Notes under the pieces: model-generated
Database searches by the model: none
What the model saw: only the letters and a program-made list of their open reading frames with translations
What the model was told of the DNA's origin: nothing
Assembly: GCA_021234155.1 (NCBI GenBank)
Contig: JAJEKV010000021.1
Location: forward strand, 20,609,498 to 20,673,497
From: Isoetes taiwanensis
Lineage: Eukaryota > Streptophyta > Lycopodiopsida > Isoetales > Isoetaceae
Length of the DNA: 64,000 nt
Direction of reading: 5' to 3'
Program-made: the position numbers and the translations under genes
Shown here: positions 1 through 9,835 of the stretch, in pieces
How the letters are laid out: every line of letters starts with the position of its first letter
Numbering within the stretch: the first letter of the stretch is position 1

Positions 1-646
1 GAGAGTTCAAGCTAGTTGGACTGCCTAACTTTTCGGTGATTTAGTCTTGTGCTAGGTTGATGTAACAAATTGTTTGAGATTTAGGAAGTTTAGGGTGATT
101 TTGGAGGGAAAAAGGTGTAGTTTGAGGACCCAGGTTTAGATGGGCCATAACTTTTAATAGGTAGCTCGGATGAAGGCGAAAATGGCTCCAACGGCTCGGG
201 CACATCCCAAATCCCCTAGGGGGGGCACGTTTCCCGATGTCAAAATGGCAACCCCAAGGCTAGAATTCAAAAGGTGCGCTGCCTGCGGATTGGGTGTTTA
301 GAATCGAAAGTTAGGAGCGTATTTTGCATGCAGCGCACCTATATGGTCCGCCGTATAAAATACGCGCCCGTTTTTTTTTTTTAAAAAAAATTGTGTTAAG
401 TTTTTTTTAGAAAAAAAAAAGTTTAGTTTCAAATTTGTGTTTCCTTTTTTTGAAAGTGTGTTTCTTTGGTCGCCTCCCTTCCGCCATAACTGCCGGATTT
501 GAGCTCTAATGCCGCCATAGCCAACCTTGGTCTGTACCTTGCTTCTGTCCTAAAGCCCTAGCGCCTCCATATAGGGTCTAGCGCCAACTTATTCTTCCCC
601 AAGCGCCATATTTTCCGCTACTAGTGCCTACAACCAATTGTTTACC
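1..646 (+). other. noncoding leader of element A
   Basis: No ORF is supported here. The stretch contains T-rich and A-rich runs near 370-420 and then a C-rich pyrimidine segment leading into the first ORF. By position it would be the region between primer binding site and first ORF; the primer binding site itself is not in the window. Confidence 0.5.
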
Positions 647-1849
647 ATGCCGCGCTTCAAGCTCACGGTTGACTTGAAGAAGATGAGTGTGTACCAGCTC
701 TACAGCGTGCTTGTAGACCATCTTGCAGACAATAGTGACATGGTCGACCTTGTCCTAGACCTGCTTGTGGGCCATTTTGCTGAGAATCGAAGAATTCCAT
801 ACCCTATTTTTCATTTTAATGAACGGTTTCTCATGAAGTTGAATGTTGCAAATCACTCTTACACTCTTCTGGAACAACCTGATCAAGCTTATGTCATAGT
901 TAAGTTCTATCCGCTGGCGAGCCCAGATGAGGACCCTATAGAGCTTACACGTGTAGAAGCACAGAGGGTTATGGACCTTGCAAGGACGGAGGACCTGCAA
1001 CAGCTTGCTAGTGGGTCCCCAGAGGCGAGAGCAGCGCGGTTCTACTATTTGGGGATGGGCCATGTCCTTATGTATCTGGACCATTACAACCTTCCTCCTT
1101 TTTATTGGGATGAAGGTTCCCATAGTTTTGTGTTCGACGGCGTTCCACCTGACTTCACTCAGGACAGGATGGACCTTATCGGGGTGGACATGCGAGCTCG
1201 ACCGGGCCGCTACCATGCTGAGATAGCACGGCGAATCCAGGTGCGACAGGAACGGGAGGCCCGGAATGCTGAGAGGGAGGCTACTCATAGAGCGGAGGAA
1301 GTTGCCCAAGCAGAGCAGGATGCGCCACAGAATGTAGTTCCAGAGGTGGAAGGACAAGTGCCTAGACGCAAGAGGAAGTATATTAAGCCCAAGAGGGGAG
1401 GCGTCCATTACAAGACCAGGCTGCAACGGGATGCCGAGATTGGAAAGAACACGACCGCCGATCGTCGTGAACGAATAGTACAAAAGGCCAAGCACCCCTC
1501 AACCGCTGGTAAAACTTTACCATTGCCCAGACCGCCCGCCAAGCCCAGGAAGCCCCATAGGTTTCGACCAGGCACTGTAGCCTTGTGCGAGATACGAAAG
1601 TACCAGAAGACTACAGAACTCCTGATACGTCGGCTACCCTTCCAGCGCCTTGTCCGAGAAATTGCCCAAGAATTTAAGACCGACATGAGGTTCCAGGCTT
1701 TTGCTTTACTTGCTTTACAAGAGGCTGTCGAAGCCTATCTTATAGAAATTTTTAGTGATGCGAACCTATGTGCCATTCACGCAAAGCGGGTGACTATTAT
1801 GCCCAAGGATCTTCAACTAGCACGAAGGATCCGAGGGGACTTCCACTAG
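647..1849 (+). CDS. fusion protein: unknown N-terminal domain, basic linker, histone H3 fold
   Basis: An uninterrupted 400-residue ORF from ATG 647 (an in-frame TTG at 638 is less likely as start). Residues about 1-190 form a domain I do not recognise. Residues about 190-235 are rich in E, R, A and Q and could be helical. Residues 239-250 ([12 protein letters not shown]) look like a nuclear localisation signal. Residues 307-400 are a complete histone H3 core, starting RPGTVAL and including [12 protein letters not shown] and the near-invariant [16 protein letters not shown]; by eye about four fifths of positions match the plant H3 core as I remember it. A shortened H3-like tail precedes it (STAGK like STGGK around K14, and KPHRFRPG), but the residue aligned with K9 is proline (284), and the K27 region is absent. 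R49 of H3 is Cys here. Function is inferred: a nucleosome-binding or H4-pairing protein made by the element. Confidence 0.9.
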   Translation: MPRFKLTVDLKKMSVYQLYSVLVDHLADNSDMVDLVLDLLVGHFAENRRIPYPIFHFNERFLMKLNVANHSYTLLEQPDQAYVIVKFYPLASPDEDPIELTRVEAQRVMDLARTEDLQQLASGSPEARAARFYYLGMGHVLMYLDHYNLPPFYWDEGSHSFVFDGVPPDFTQDRMDLIGVDMRARPGRYHAEIARRIQVRQEREARNAEREATHRAEEVAQAEQDAPQNVVPEVEGQVPRRKRKYIKPKRGGVHYKTRLQRDAEIGKNTTADRRERIVQKAKHPSTAGKTLPLPRPPAKPRKPHRFRPGTVALCEIRKYQKTTELLIRRLPFQRLVREIAQEFKTDMRFQAFALLALQEAVEAYLIEIFSDANLCAIHAKRVTIMPKDLQLARRIRGDFH

Positions 1850-2128
1850 CTGCAGAGGATTAGTATTAAGTTTTCACTTTTTCATTAACATTGTATAAAC
1901 TTTATGTAACATATCTATGTAAACACTCTTTCTTGGAAATTATGGAATCAGACGGTGTATTTTAATGACTTTTCTATATATATAAGTGTAAATTATTAAA
2001 TAAATAATATTTTTGTGACCTAGAAAAACGTGTCAAAAAGGGGTATAAAGTCACTTTTTGGGCATTAGGATTTCATTTATCTCTTTTTCTTCAGCGCCTT
2101 CTTCCTCCTCCCTTGTTCCTTGTTCAAG
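1850..2128 (+). other. spacer between the two histone-fold ORFs
   Basis: A 279-base AT-rich spacer without an ORF. It ends in a pyrimidine-rich stretch just before ATG 2129, similar in style to the one before the first ORF. Confidence 0.4.
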
Positions 2129-3314
2129 ATGGACCGCCCTACTTTCCAACAATGGTACCTGGACGGTGAGCACTGGGATCCTGCGGTTCCCTTTGATTCC
2201 CTGCACCCATATCTGCTCCAGCAAGTGGATCTCATCCACAATATGCAGACACATCCTGACTACGCTCGGTTCCTTCAGTTCTTCTTCGAAGAGATCGTGC
2301 CTGAGTGTGTGTTCAATGAGGCAGACTCCCAGCTGTATCTCAACTCCAACACCCTGATAGCAATGTTGGGAGATGACGAACATGCAAGAAATATTCTTAA
2401 GGGCATCAGAAGAACCCCGTGACCAAGCTCGTAAGCTTGCAGGGTTAGATCTTCTGCCCACTATTCTCTTGAACAATCAAGAGTATCTTCTTTTAGAAGA
2501 CATCATGTGGGCTTACCGGGTTATCGCCGACATCCACGGCCGGCGAAAGCCTGACGTCCTTTATGAGCTGGCAGAGTTCTGTCAGGACGACTTCGTCGAC
2601 TTTACAACACCTGTTGTTTATCCACCACAAATTCAGGATCTGCTCACGTTCCAGCCAGAAGAGATGGAGCCCGTTGAGACCCTCTTGTCTCTGCGTCAGT
2701 TCATGCTGCAGGATGCACCATCTCAGCCTCCTGCAGAGCAGTTTGCTGGTATTGTGCTACCTCCTCCTACAAGTCAGACCTTGCAGATCACCATGGGAGA
2801 GGTAGATCAGGGTGAAGAAGACCTTTGTGACACCAAGATGAGTCTTCAGGATGATAAGGAAGAAGAGGAGCAGGAGAAGATAACCATCAATTTGGAGAAG
2901 GCGACAGAAACTTCGATGGATCCACGGGTTAAGGCCATGGGCAATCAGATAACCCGATTCTCCCTTTCTGCCTTCCGACAAGGCGAGGTCCTTTTCTTCT
3001 CTAAGTACTTGGGGCTTCAGTCTGAAGCATCTTGGTGGGCACTTCGTGCATTGTCCACCTTGGCTGGCCACAAGAAGATTGATTATCACGCTACCACTGT
3101 TACCTTGGTCCGACGTGATCTTGCTCTTGCGGCATTGGGAGACATTGCGGGCTGCGCTAACATGCGTCTCCTTGTTGCGGCGCCTCTGGCAGTTTTCCTA
3201 CCACTGGATGCAGCATCTCGAGCCGCCCTTTCTGCTAGTCCTAGCACCACTTTAATGCACTATCGACCGCCCCCCACAGCCGGATATGCCTATGGAGGAA
3301 GATGCGGGACCTAG
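2129..3314 (+). pseudogene. fusion protein with divergent histone-like (H2A-like) C-terminal fold; one frameshift
   Basis: Two overlapping frames form one coding unit: 2129-about 2400 continues in another frame to the stop at 3312-3314, with the shift near an AAGGG run at 2399-2403. The first ~90 residues are acidic and aromatic-rich and unrecognised; a Glu-rich stretch (EDLC..DDKEEEEQEK) follows at about 2815-2880. From about 2916 on the sequence has a histone-fold outline: an ITRF helix start, RQG, an Ala/Leu-rich long helix ending LAG, then TTVTLVRRDLALAALGD, comparable to the H2A segment TRI.PRHLQLA..ND, and later P-L-AVFLP, comparable to the H2A docking segment P...AVLLP. I therefore favour H2A; H4 or H2B kinship is possible since KAMG also occurs in H2B. 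Identity is low and needs profile searching. The frameshift may be decay or, less likely, programmed. Confidence 0.6.
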
Positions 3315-3440
3315 CTCTTAGATATGATTTGATAGTTATTAATCATTGTATTGTTTATAAATGTAATTCTTTGGCATTTTCAACGAGCCATCACATAATA
3401 TATATAAACTGTTTTCCTATGTTTCATTGCACTATTGAAC

Positions 3441-4580
3441 ATGGTCCTCATTGTGACACTTTGTATATTATTGCACTCGCTTATACTTTCTTATGTGTAT
3501 ATAGACGGTGCACGCAATGCTTTTTGGCATACCCCTCTGGATGCTGGCAGATTGACACCTGAGCAAGAGCTAATATTGATGAAGAAACAGTTGGTAGAAC
3601 TTCAAGGTTATGTTTTGAACACGCACCTCCCGCAACTCACACCTGAAAACAGACCGGAGCAACTGCCATTACCACCAAGCCCATCACCGCAGCAGCCACC
3701 CGCACCGGCACCAGCACCTGTGGCCGCACAAAAGAAACACCATGCCAAACGACGTAGAAGCCCTTCTACCGACAGTGCTACGTCTTCACAGTCAGCCACT
3801 TCCGCATCGTCGGAGTCATCCATATCATCGGGTGATCATGCCAAGGCTCGTAATAAGGAATACCGCAAGACAGTGGATACAGCTATTACAAGCATATGGA
3901 AGAACAGGAAGTTAGCACAGTTTGATGGTAAGTCCAGGGGAGGTCTTAACGCGGAATCCTGGTTGGATGAAATGAAAGAATTTGGTAAATCGTATGGCAT
4001 GACCGAGAAGGATATAGGTAAGGTTGCCACCACCAACCTCACAGGTGCAGCCAGAATTTGGTGGAAAGATTGTGCTAGGGCCAAGCAGTTGGACAGGAGC
4101 AGGTGTAAGTTCAAGAAGTTTGCAAAGGCCTTTAAGTCACACTACGTGCCACGCGCACACAAGTGCCAGCAGATACAGACCTTCTATAGGTTGGAGCAGA
4201 AAAGCATGTCAGTGCAAGCCTATACCGACGAGTTTATGCGCTTGAGGCTATATGTGCCGGGTATGAACAAGAAGAGGGCAGTCGAAGGATATATTGAAAG
4301 GTTGGCACCATCAATTAAAAGAATGGTAAAGGCCATAGACCCAAAATCTGTTGCAGAGGCCGAGGCTAAGGCATTAAGCCTCGAGGAGGACATACCAAAG
4401 AACCAGTATCAGCGTCCCGCCTCTTATTCTCAGCCTCGCCCTTACACACCTTATAAGCCTCGTTCTCCAAGTCCTAGATCCCCTCAGCAAAATTCCTATG
4501 GCCGACAGGATAAGAAAGTCACCTTCAACGTGCCGGACAAGCCGAATAATATGGGCAGCTCAATTCGGGACCTCTTATAG
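3441..4580 (+). CDS. gag: Gag polyprotein, cut short before its zinc knuckle
   Basis: The capsid precursor that packages element RNA. From ATG 3441 there are 379 residues: a hydrophobic start unusual for Gag (the true start may differ), a Pro-rich part (PSPSPQQPPAPAPAP), a Ser-rich part, then the retrotransposon Gag domain with AARIWWKD, FKSHYVPR, FYRLEQKSMSVQAYTDEF and MVKAIDP, the usual signature set. The C-terminal part is rich in Pro, Tyr, Arg and Ser. The ORF ends at TAG 4578-4580, but the same frame continues into a CCHC-like segment, so this stop looks premature. It follows the second histone-fold ORF by about 130 bases. Confidence 0.9.
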   Translation: MVLIVTLCILLHSLILSYVYIDGARNAFWHTPLDAGRLTPEQELILMKKQLVELQGYVLNTHLPQLTPENRPEQLPLPPSPSPQQPPAPAPAPVAAQKKHHAKRRRSPSTDSATSSQSATSASSESSISSGDHAKARNKEYRKTVDTAITSIWKNRKLAQFDGKSRGGLNAESWLDEMKEFGKSYGMTEKDIGKVATTNLTGAARIWWKDCARAKQLDRSRCKFKKFAKAFKSHYVPRAHKCQQIQTFYRLEQKSMSVQAYTDEFMRLRLYVPGMNKKRAVEGYIERLAPSIKRMVKAIDPKSVAEAEAKALSLEEDIPKNQYQRPASYSQPRPYTPYKPRSPSPRSPQQNSYGRQDKKVTFNVPDKPNNMGSSIRDLL

Positions 4581-4760
4581 TCTATTCCCAAAGAGGCTCG
4601 AGAACAGCTCCGCAAAGATAAGGCATGTTTCAGGTGTATGCGGCCTGGGCACATGATGCGTAATCGCCCCTATGTCACACAAACCGCCACCGGGCAATGG
4701 CCGATCTTGATTGGGATGATCTCAAGTCTTCACCACCTCACCGACGAGGAGGCCCCCTAG
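4581..4760 (+). pseudogene. Gag zinc knuckle remnant behind the premature stop
   Basis: The Gag frame runs on for 59 codons to TAG 4758-4760. It contains CFRCMRPGHMMRNR, i.e. C-x2-C-x4-H-x4 with the fourth ligand replaced by Arg (CGC at 4665-4667; a TGC there would give the expected Cys). The nucleic-acid-binding knuckle is thus doubly disabled: out of reach behind a stop and missing one zinc ligand. Confidence 0.8.
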
Positions 4761-4809
4761 TATATACACACAAAGTCGCCCTCATATTTTTGCAGCTATT
4801 GAAACCGCA

Positions 4810-5013
4810 ATGCTGAAAGTCACCGCCAAGTTATTTCTCGCTATAGGCCGTAGACAAGAAGCCCTTTGTTATACTTACGATACGGGTAGTACCCATAATT
4901 TTGCTTCTCCCGTAATGGCCCAGGCTTTGAAACTTGAGACCTTAAGATCCGCACTCCCGACACTGCTACCTTGGCCGCTGGTAAGATCCGACATACAAAT
5001 GGCCGCCGATTAA
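4810..5013 (+). pseudogene. retropepsin-like protease fragment
   Basis: A 67-codon open stretch carrying YDTGSTHNF, with the catalytic aspartate at 4879-4881, followed by a helix-like SPVMAQAL. This is the N-terminal half of an aspartic protease of Ty3/gypsy type. The rest (to about 5190) lies in shifted frames: a YDLIVGM-like end can be read at about 5086-5103. The enzyme would have cut Gag-Pol into mature proteins; here it is truncated. Confidence 0.75.
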
Positions 5014-5194
5014 CCTCAATATGCGCTTTGCAAAGCGCCAGCTTGCCTTAGGTGCCGAAAGCTAATGGACATCGGCAAAAATATGATCTTATTGTCGGCA
5101 TGGAATTTTGGCATCCGCTAAAGCCAATATAGACCGCGAAACGAAGTGACCAACGCAAAATAATGGAGCCCGAGTAACTATTAAAGGTGATCCA

Positions 5195-6680
5195 TTGAAC
5201 CCAATTATGCAGTCCATGTCTATCAGGCAGTTAGATAAGGCTATATGCAAGGATAAGATACTTTGCGTTATCAGACTTGCCTCCATTGAGTCAGATGCTA
5301 AACAGAAGGAGGTAGTGGATGCATTGCCAGCGAACATTGCTAGTCTTCTCAGAGAATTTAAGGATCTTTTTCCAGATGAGATCCAGAAACTTCCTCCTTT
5401 CAGAGAGGTGGAATGTGAAATAGCTTTGGAACCCGGTACTAAGCCTACCAGTAAGGCGCCGTATCGCGTGAGTCCTCCCGAGTTGGCTGAGCTTAAGAAG
5501 CAACTCCAAGAGCTGTTGAACCTAGGCTTCATTCGGCCTAGTGTTTCACCTTTTGGTGCACCTATTCTCTTTGTTAAAAAGAAGGATGGTTCCATGAGGA
5601 TGTGCATTGACTATAGGCAGCTCAACAAGCATACGATCAAGAATCGCTATGCTTTACCTAGAGCGGATGATCTTATGGACCAATTGCAAGGAGCCAAATA
5701 CTTCTCGAAGATCGACTTACGCTCAGGGTATCATTAGATAAGAATAAAAGAGGATGACATCCATAAATCTGCCTTCTGTACTAGATATGGGCATTATGAA
5801 TTCACAGTTATGCCCTTCGGTTTAACTAACGCTCCCGCGACTTTTATGCGGTTGATGAATGATGTCTTCCAGGAATACTTGGATGATTTTGTTGTTGGTT
5901 TCTTTGACGACATTCTCATCTACAGTAAAACCCTTGAGGAGCATGAGAAACACCTTAGATTGGCCTTGCAGAAACTGAGGCGTCACCAGCTTTTTGCAAA
6001 GTTCTCTAAGTGCAAGTTTGCCACACCGAAGGTGGATTACTTGGGGCATATTATTTCAACCGAGGGTATTGCTACAGATCCAGCAAAGATAGAGGCAGTC
6101 AAGGATTGGCCTATTCCAGGTAATATTTCAGAGGTAAGGAGTTTCTTGGGCTTGGCAGGGTATTACAGGAAATTTATCAAGGATTTTGCCAAGATTGCAG
6201 GGCCTCTCACAGACCTTACCAAGCATGAGAAAGTGAAGGATTGGGTAGAACACTGGAAGGCAAAGGTCCAGACAAGCTTTCAGAAACTTAAGGATGCCTT
6301 GACTTCAGCACCAATCCTCACATTGCCAGACCCAGAAAAAGATAAGTTAGTAGCAACAGATGCCAGTAAAATTGCTACGGGAGGAGTCCTAATGCAAGAG
6401 GGAAGGGTTATTGCATATGATTCTGAGAAGATGAATGAAACCGAGCAGCGATACCCCATCCATGATCAGGAGTTATTGGCAGTTGTCCGCGCTTTGCGTA
6501 TCTGGAGACACTACCTTCTTGGTAGGAGATTCCAGCTAGATACGGATCACCAGAGTCTCCGTTATCTTTCTACCCAACCAAATCTCAATCTTCGTCAGAG
6601 AAGATGGATGGAGTTTCTTGAGGAGTATGACTTCGACATTATGTATAAACCGGGTAAGCACAATGTGGTTGCGGATGCCA
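5195..6680 (+). pseudogene. pol: reverse transcriptase / RNase H with one in-frame stop
   Basis: One frame from about 5195 to 6680, interrupted only by TAG 5735-5737 right after KIDLRSGYH, where CAG would give the usual Gln. RT motifs in order: [54 protein letters not shown], then after the stop [36 protein letters not shown] (active-site FFDD), VDYLGHIIS and [15 protein letters not shown]. RNase H follows with [34 protein letters not shown] and [10 protein letters not shown]. The frame ends in [13 protein letters not shown] and is then abruptly joined to the integrase C-terminus. The protein would copy element RNA to DNA; this copy is inactive. Confidence 0.92.
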
Positions 6681-7071
6681 AGTGGGTGATTCAGTTTGGC
6701 TCAAGATTAAGGTTAAGCAAGCCAAGCTTAGAATTGGTAACTGCAAGAAATTGGCACCCAGATGGGCTGGGCCGTTCAAGATCATTGAACGTGTTGGAGA
6801 GCAGGCATATCGGTTGGATTTGCCACCCCGCTTGAAGATCCACAAGGTCTTTCACGTGAGCCTTCTGAAGCGACACACTCCTGATCCAGAGGAGGTGTTG
6901 GATACACCCACCCTCCTTGAAATGAAAGAAGAGCATTTAGAGATAGCGCCTGAAGCTCTTCTTGATCGGGCCTATAAGCAGACCAGAAGTACTCAAATGC
7001 TCCAATATTTGGTCAAGTGGAAGCACTTGCCAGTCGAGGATGCGATGTGGGTAATGAAGATAGACCTTTGA
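6681..7071 (+). pseudogene. integrase C-terminal domain plus chromodomain (catalytic core deleted)
   Basis: In a frame different from RT/RNase H, 6682-7071 encodes [16 protein letters not shown], the GPF/Y module [20 protein letters not shown] and FHVSLLKRHTPDPEEVL, all typical of the Ty3/gypsy integrase tail, then a chromodomain-like end (LLDRAYKQTR, LQYLVKWKHLP, MWV). The zinc finger and DDE core that should lie between RNase H and this tail are absent. In element C the same two landmarks are about 880 bases apart (58795 to 59680), so roughly that much is missing here. The chromodomain of such elements is known to steer integration to modified histone H3. Confidence 0.88.
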
Positions 7072-7820
7072 AAAGCATTATCCGAACTTCATGCGGGAAT
7101 CTCAAGGCCGCACCATCAACGATGTCATCAACCCGCATCTGGTGGTAAGCTTTGAAGGCTTGATTCGGCGCGGACCATGCAGTAGTCTGCAGGGGTAGAT
7201 GCATCGTAGATAAAAGTAGTTACCGATGATGAGATCACCTTGGTGTTCTCTAGGACGTGGTGTATTGTCAATGTCGGCATGACCGCGCATTGCTTGGAAA
7301 GCATGTAGTTGATAGGCCCCGTTCATCTCGGCTATTATGGGAACTTGGCCATTCCCTATGCCGCAATGAATTGCAAACCATAGGCATGATAGGTTCCCTT
7401 GTAGATAGGTTTTTCTTTTACTTTCTTATAGGGGGTGGTCCCTTCAACCACAACTTAATTATTATGTGTAAATACTAACGTATTGACATGTGCAGGCCAG
7501 TGAGCGGTACGTGACCTGCCCATGTATAGAGGGTTGCTGATGGCCCAAGCTTCTGTGTTTTCATGTTTTTTCATAAGTGATGCTACTTTTGTGATGTCTG
7601 CTATTGGACTCCGGTCCTTGAATCTTTTATGTCATAATCATGTGAAATGCATGTTGGTGCTTAAACAGTTATGTGTTTTTAAACTTAATTTGTTTTACCT
7701 TCAGGAATAAGAAATTATTCTCATATCTTTGTGTGCAACTTACTATATTTTATATTGCTAAGTTCGTAGAACATGTTAGTCAATTCTAACTAACCCCAAT
7801 GCTGAGGACATCATTATTCT
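7072..7820 (+). other. 3' noncoding region shared with elements B and C
   Basis: No coding sequence is supported. The part at about 7220-7290 (around GATGAGATCACCTTGG and GACGTGGTG) has a clear counterpart in element B at 24898-24965. The stretch with GGGGGTGGTCCCTTCAACCA (7431-7450) has counterparts near 25245 and 60550. This conserved region links the three elements. Confidence 0.6.
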
Positions 7821-7832
7821 AAGGGGGGAGAA
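7821..7832 (+). promoter_or_regulatory. polypurine tract (plus-strand primer) of element A
   Basis: AAGGGGGGAGAA directly abuts the LTR start TGTGACG. This is the expected RNase H-resistant primer for plus-strand DNA synthesis; element B has the counterpart AGGTGGGGAGAA. Confidence 0.85.
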
Positions 7833-9279
7833 TGTGACGTTCCACATATTTATACGGTGTACGTATAAATATACTGACACGTCACGAGCCGAGGATACGC
7901 CATCATGGGGGTATGTAATCCAACCGCAAAGGATTAATTTAGCTATGCTAAATTAATAAGGGTTTAATTAAAGGATAATTACCTATAATTAAGGGATAAT
8001 TGTCTAATTAACTTAATTAAGCCAATTAAGTTAAGCTAATTAATTAATTAGATAGAGGACACCTGGCCAAACTCGATTGGCCAGGAGGAGGATGCTAATT
8101 TGAGGCAGTAAATTGGATCCCTATCCCAATTTGCCCCAAATCGAACCCAGGAGAAGGAGCAGCTGAGCGTCCAGGCCATTCGAATATGGAGATCCCATAT
8201 GACAACGGTTCCAGTCGGAATTCGGGTTAGTGAATAGGTTAATTTGGTATTTCTAGGGCCAGCGCCTCTGCCAGGCTTCTTTGTTGATCTTTGATGTGGA
8301 TTAACCCTTGTTTGATAATTAGAACTGTTCTCAACTCTTGATTATGCACTATGATGGATGGATGTATCTTTGGTAGTATCTCTGTTAGTTCTTCCAGAAA
8401 ACAGGGATTAAGGGGGGTAGAGACCTCTGTAACCCATGTGTATTTAGTATGCTTCTACTAGCTCCAGTAATACCCAGTAATTATGGCTGGTAACAAGATC
8501 CCACCGAAGCCGTGGAATCTATGACATCATTGAAGCACCAGACAAGGGGTCGTAGTGATGAAGTGTGGGGTGGGGTCTCGCCTGAGCATAAAAGGCTACG
8601 GGGACTCCTTCAGTGAGCTAGGCCTAATAGCCGATCACGTAGAGGGCCGGGTATGGGTCTGACACTCCCCTTCACTGCGACTCTGGGAAGGGACACTTCT
8701 CTGACCTGCCTCATCGGACCGGGGAGATGTAACCCAGAGTAGTCCCAAAGGGTGATTCCTTGGGATTGCGTCTCCGGAAGGCTACAATGGCGCCATAGCT
8801 TGATTCGGCTCATCTGCAAAGTGTGCACAGGAGGGGCGGATGGAGTGGACAACCCTAGCCAATGTTCTATGCCAGCCAACGCCATGTTAAGATTCTGTCT
8901 GCTGATCTCCTGAGACCTAGCCGTCAGTCGATCCCCATTGGAGTCTGAGCCGGGGTAGAACCTTGGGTTTGGGGTGTTTTCCTTAGCATTAGACGTATCT
9001 TCTCTGTTATCTTAAGTTGGATGGATGTGCCACCCTTCGTGGTGGTTATTTATTATATGATTATGCTGTGTGCTAACCTTGTATTCATGCTTCCGCGACT
9101 TAGGAGCCCCATTGAAGGCGTGGGCCGAATGACACCTCCGTGTCCTTCACCCGGGCATCTAGCCATGGATGGTTCGAGTTAGACGGAGGGCCCTGCTCAT
9201 GGTGAGCTGATTGCCATGGGAGGGGAAAGTCCCGGTATGTATACGTCCAGAGCGTCGTATATGTTCAGGGAGCGTCACA
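7833..9279 (+). repeat. 3' LTR of element A
   Basis: A 1447-bp LTR starting TGTGACG and ending CGTCACA, a 7-bp inverted repeat with TG...CA ends. It shares internal words with the LTRs of B and C, for example GGGGCGGATGGAGTGG near 8833. The following bases TCGGA would be one target duplication. The sequence after it matches 39770 onward, so element A sits inside segmental copy 1. Confidence 0.88.
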
Positions 9280-9479
9280 TCGGAAAATATGTGACGGGTC
9301 TGTCAAGCTGGTCTCTTCGAGGCAACCTAGGATCCTATCTTTATCCTTAGTATTAACGCATTTGTACATGGTGGTTGGAACTAATTTATGATTTTATATA
9401 ACACGTTGCCATATATCTCAAGGTAAAAAATATCTCAATGTCTACACACTCAAACCAAAACAAGTCAATATGTTTTCTA

Positions 9480-9835
9480 ACTATAAGAAAAGTCTTTCAC
9501 TAAAGACCTTTCATCACTGGAAGAGTCACTCATCAAAACATCTAATACTGCTTGAACCTCCAAATTCAAAGGAAGATCATCCCTTTCGTTCGCATATAAG
9601 TCGACTTCATTACCTTAGAAAGAAGGACTTGCAAAGTTGGGAGTTGATCCCACGCTAGACTCTATATCTAAAGGGTTGTTCTCTTCAGATCGGAGCCTCC
9701 ACTACTAGATGTACACTATCATCATCTTCCAATTCACGAAGAAAATCCAACACCTCTTTATGCCGAAACTCATCTCCTGGAGGAAATCTCTCCTCCAATA
9801 CTCTAATCATATCGGACCTCTAACTCCAATTCTCC
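9480..9835 (-). pseudogene. exon-like fragment of an unrecognised protein, copy 1
   Basis: Read on the minus strand, 9835 to 9480 gives a charged sequence containing DMIRVLEERFPPGDEFRHK, EVLDFLRELEDDDSVHL and then, after a 2-base loss near 9690, the acidic Asp/Ser-rich end also seen in copy 2 (SSDERSLVKDF). I do not recognise the family. The coding character is supported by the two copies (here and 40087-40440) each keeping long agreement at protein level while carrying different lesions. Confidence 0.5.

Larger units (their letters stand above)
1..9279 (+). mobile_element. Ty3/gypsy chromovirus element A, 3' portion (5' LTR outside the window)
   Basis: The window opens inside the internal region of an LTR retrotransposon read on the plus strand. 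In order it holds a leader, two extra ORFs with C-terminal histone folds, gag, a degenerate zinc knuckle, protease, RT/RNase H, the C-terminal end of integrase with a chromodomain, a 3' noncoding region, a polypurine tract and the 3' LTR. RT before integrase is the Ty3/gypsy order, and the chromodomain places it among chromoviruses. The integrase catalytic core is missing and several ORFs are broken, so this copy cannot move on its own. The 5' LTR must lie upstream; until it is seen, inclusion of the first 3.4 kb in the element rests on orientation and continuity. Confidence 0.88.

Noticed and set aside
755-1686. Long minus-strand frames opposite the H3-fusion ORF
   Set aside because: Shadows of the strongly coding plus strand; no recognisable motif.
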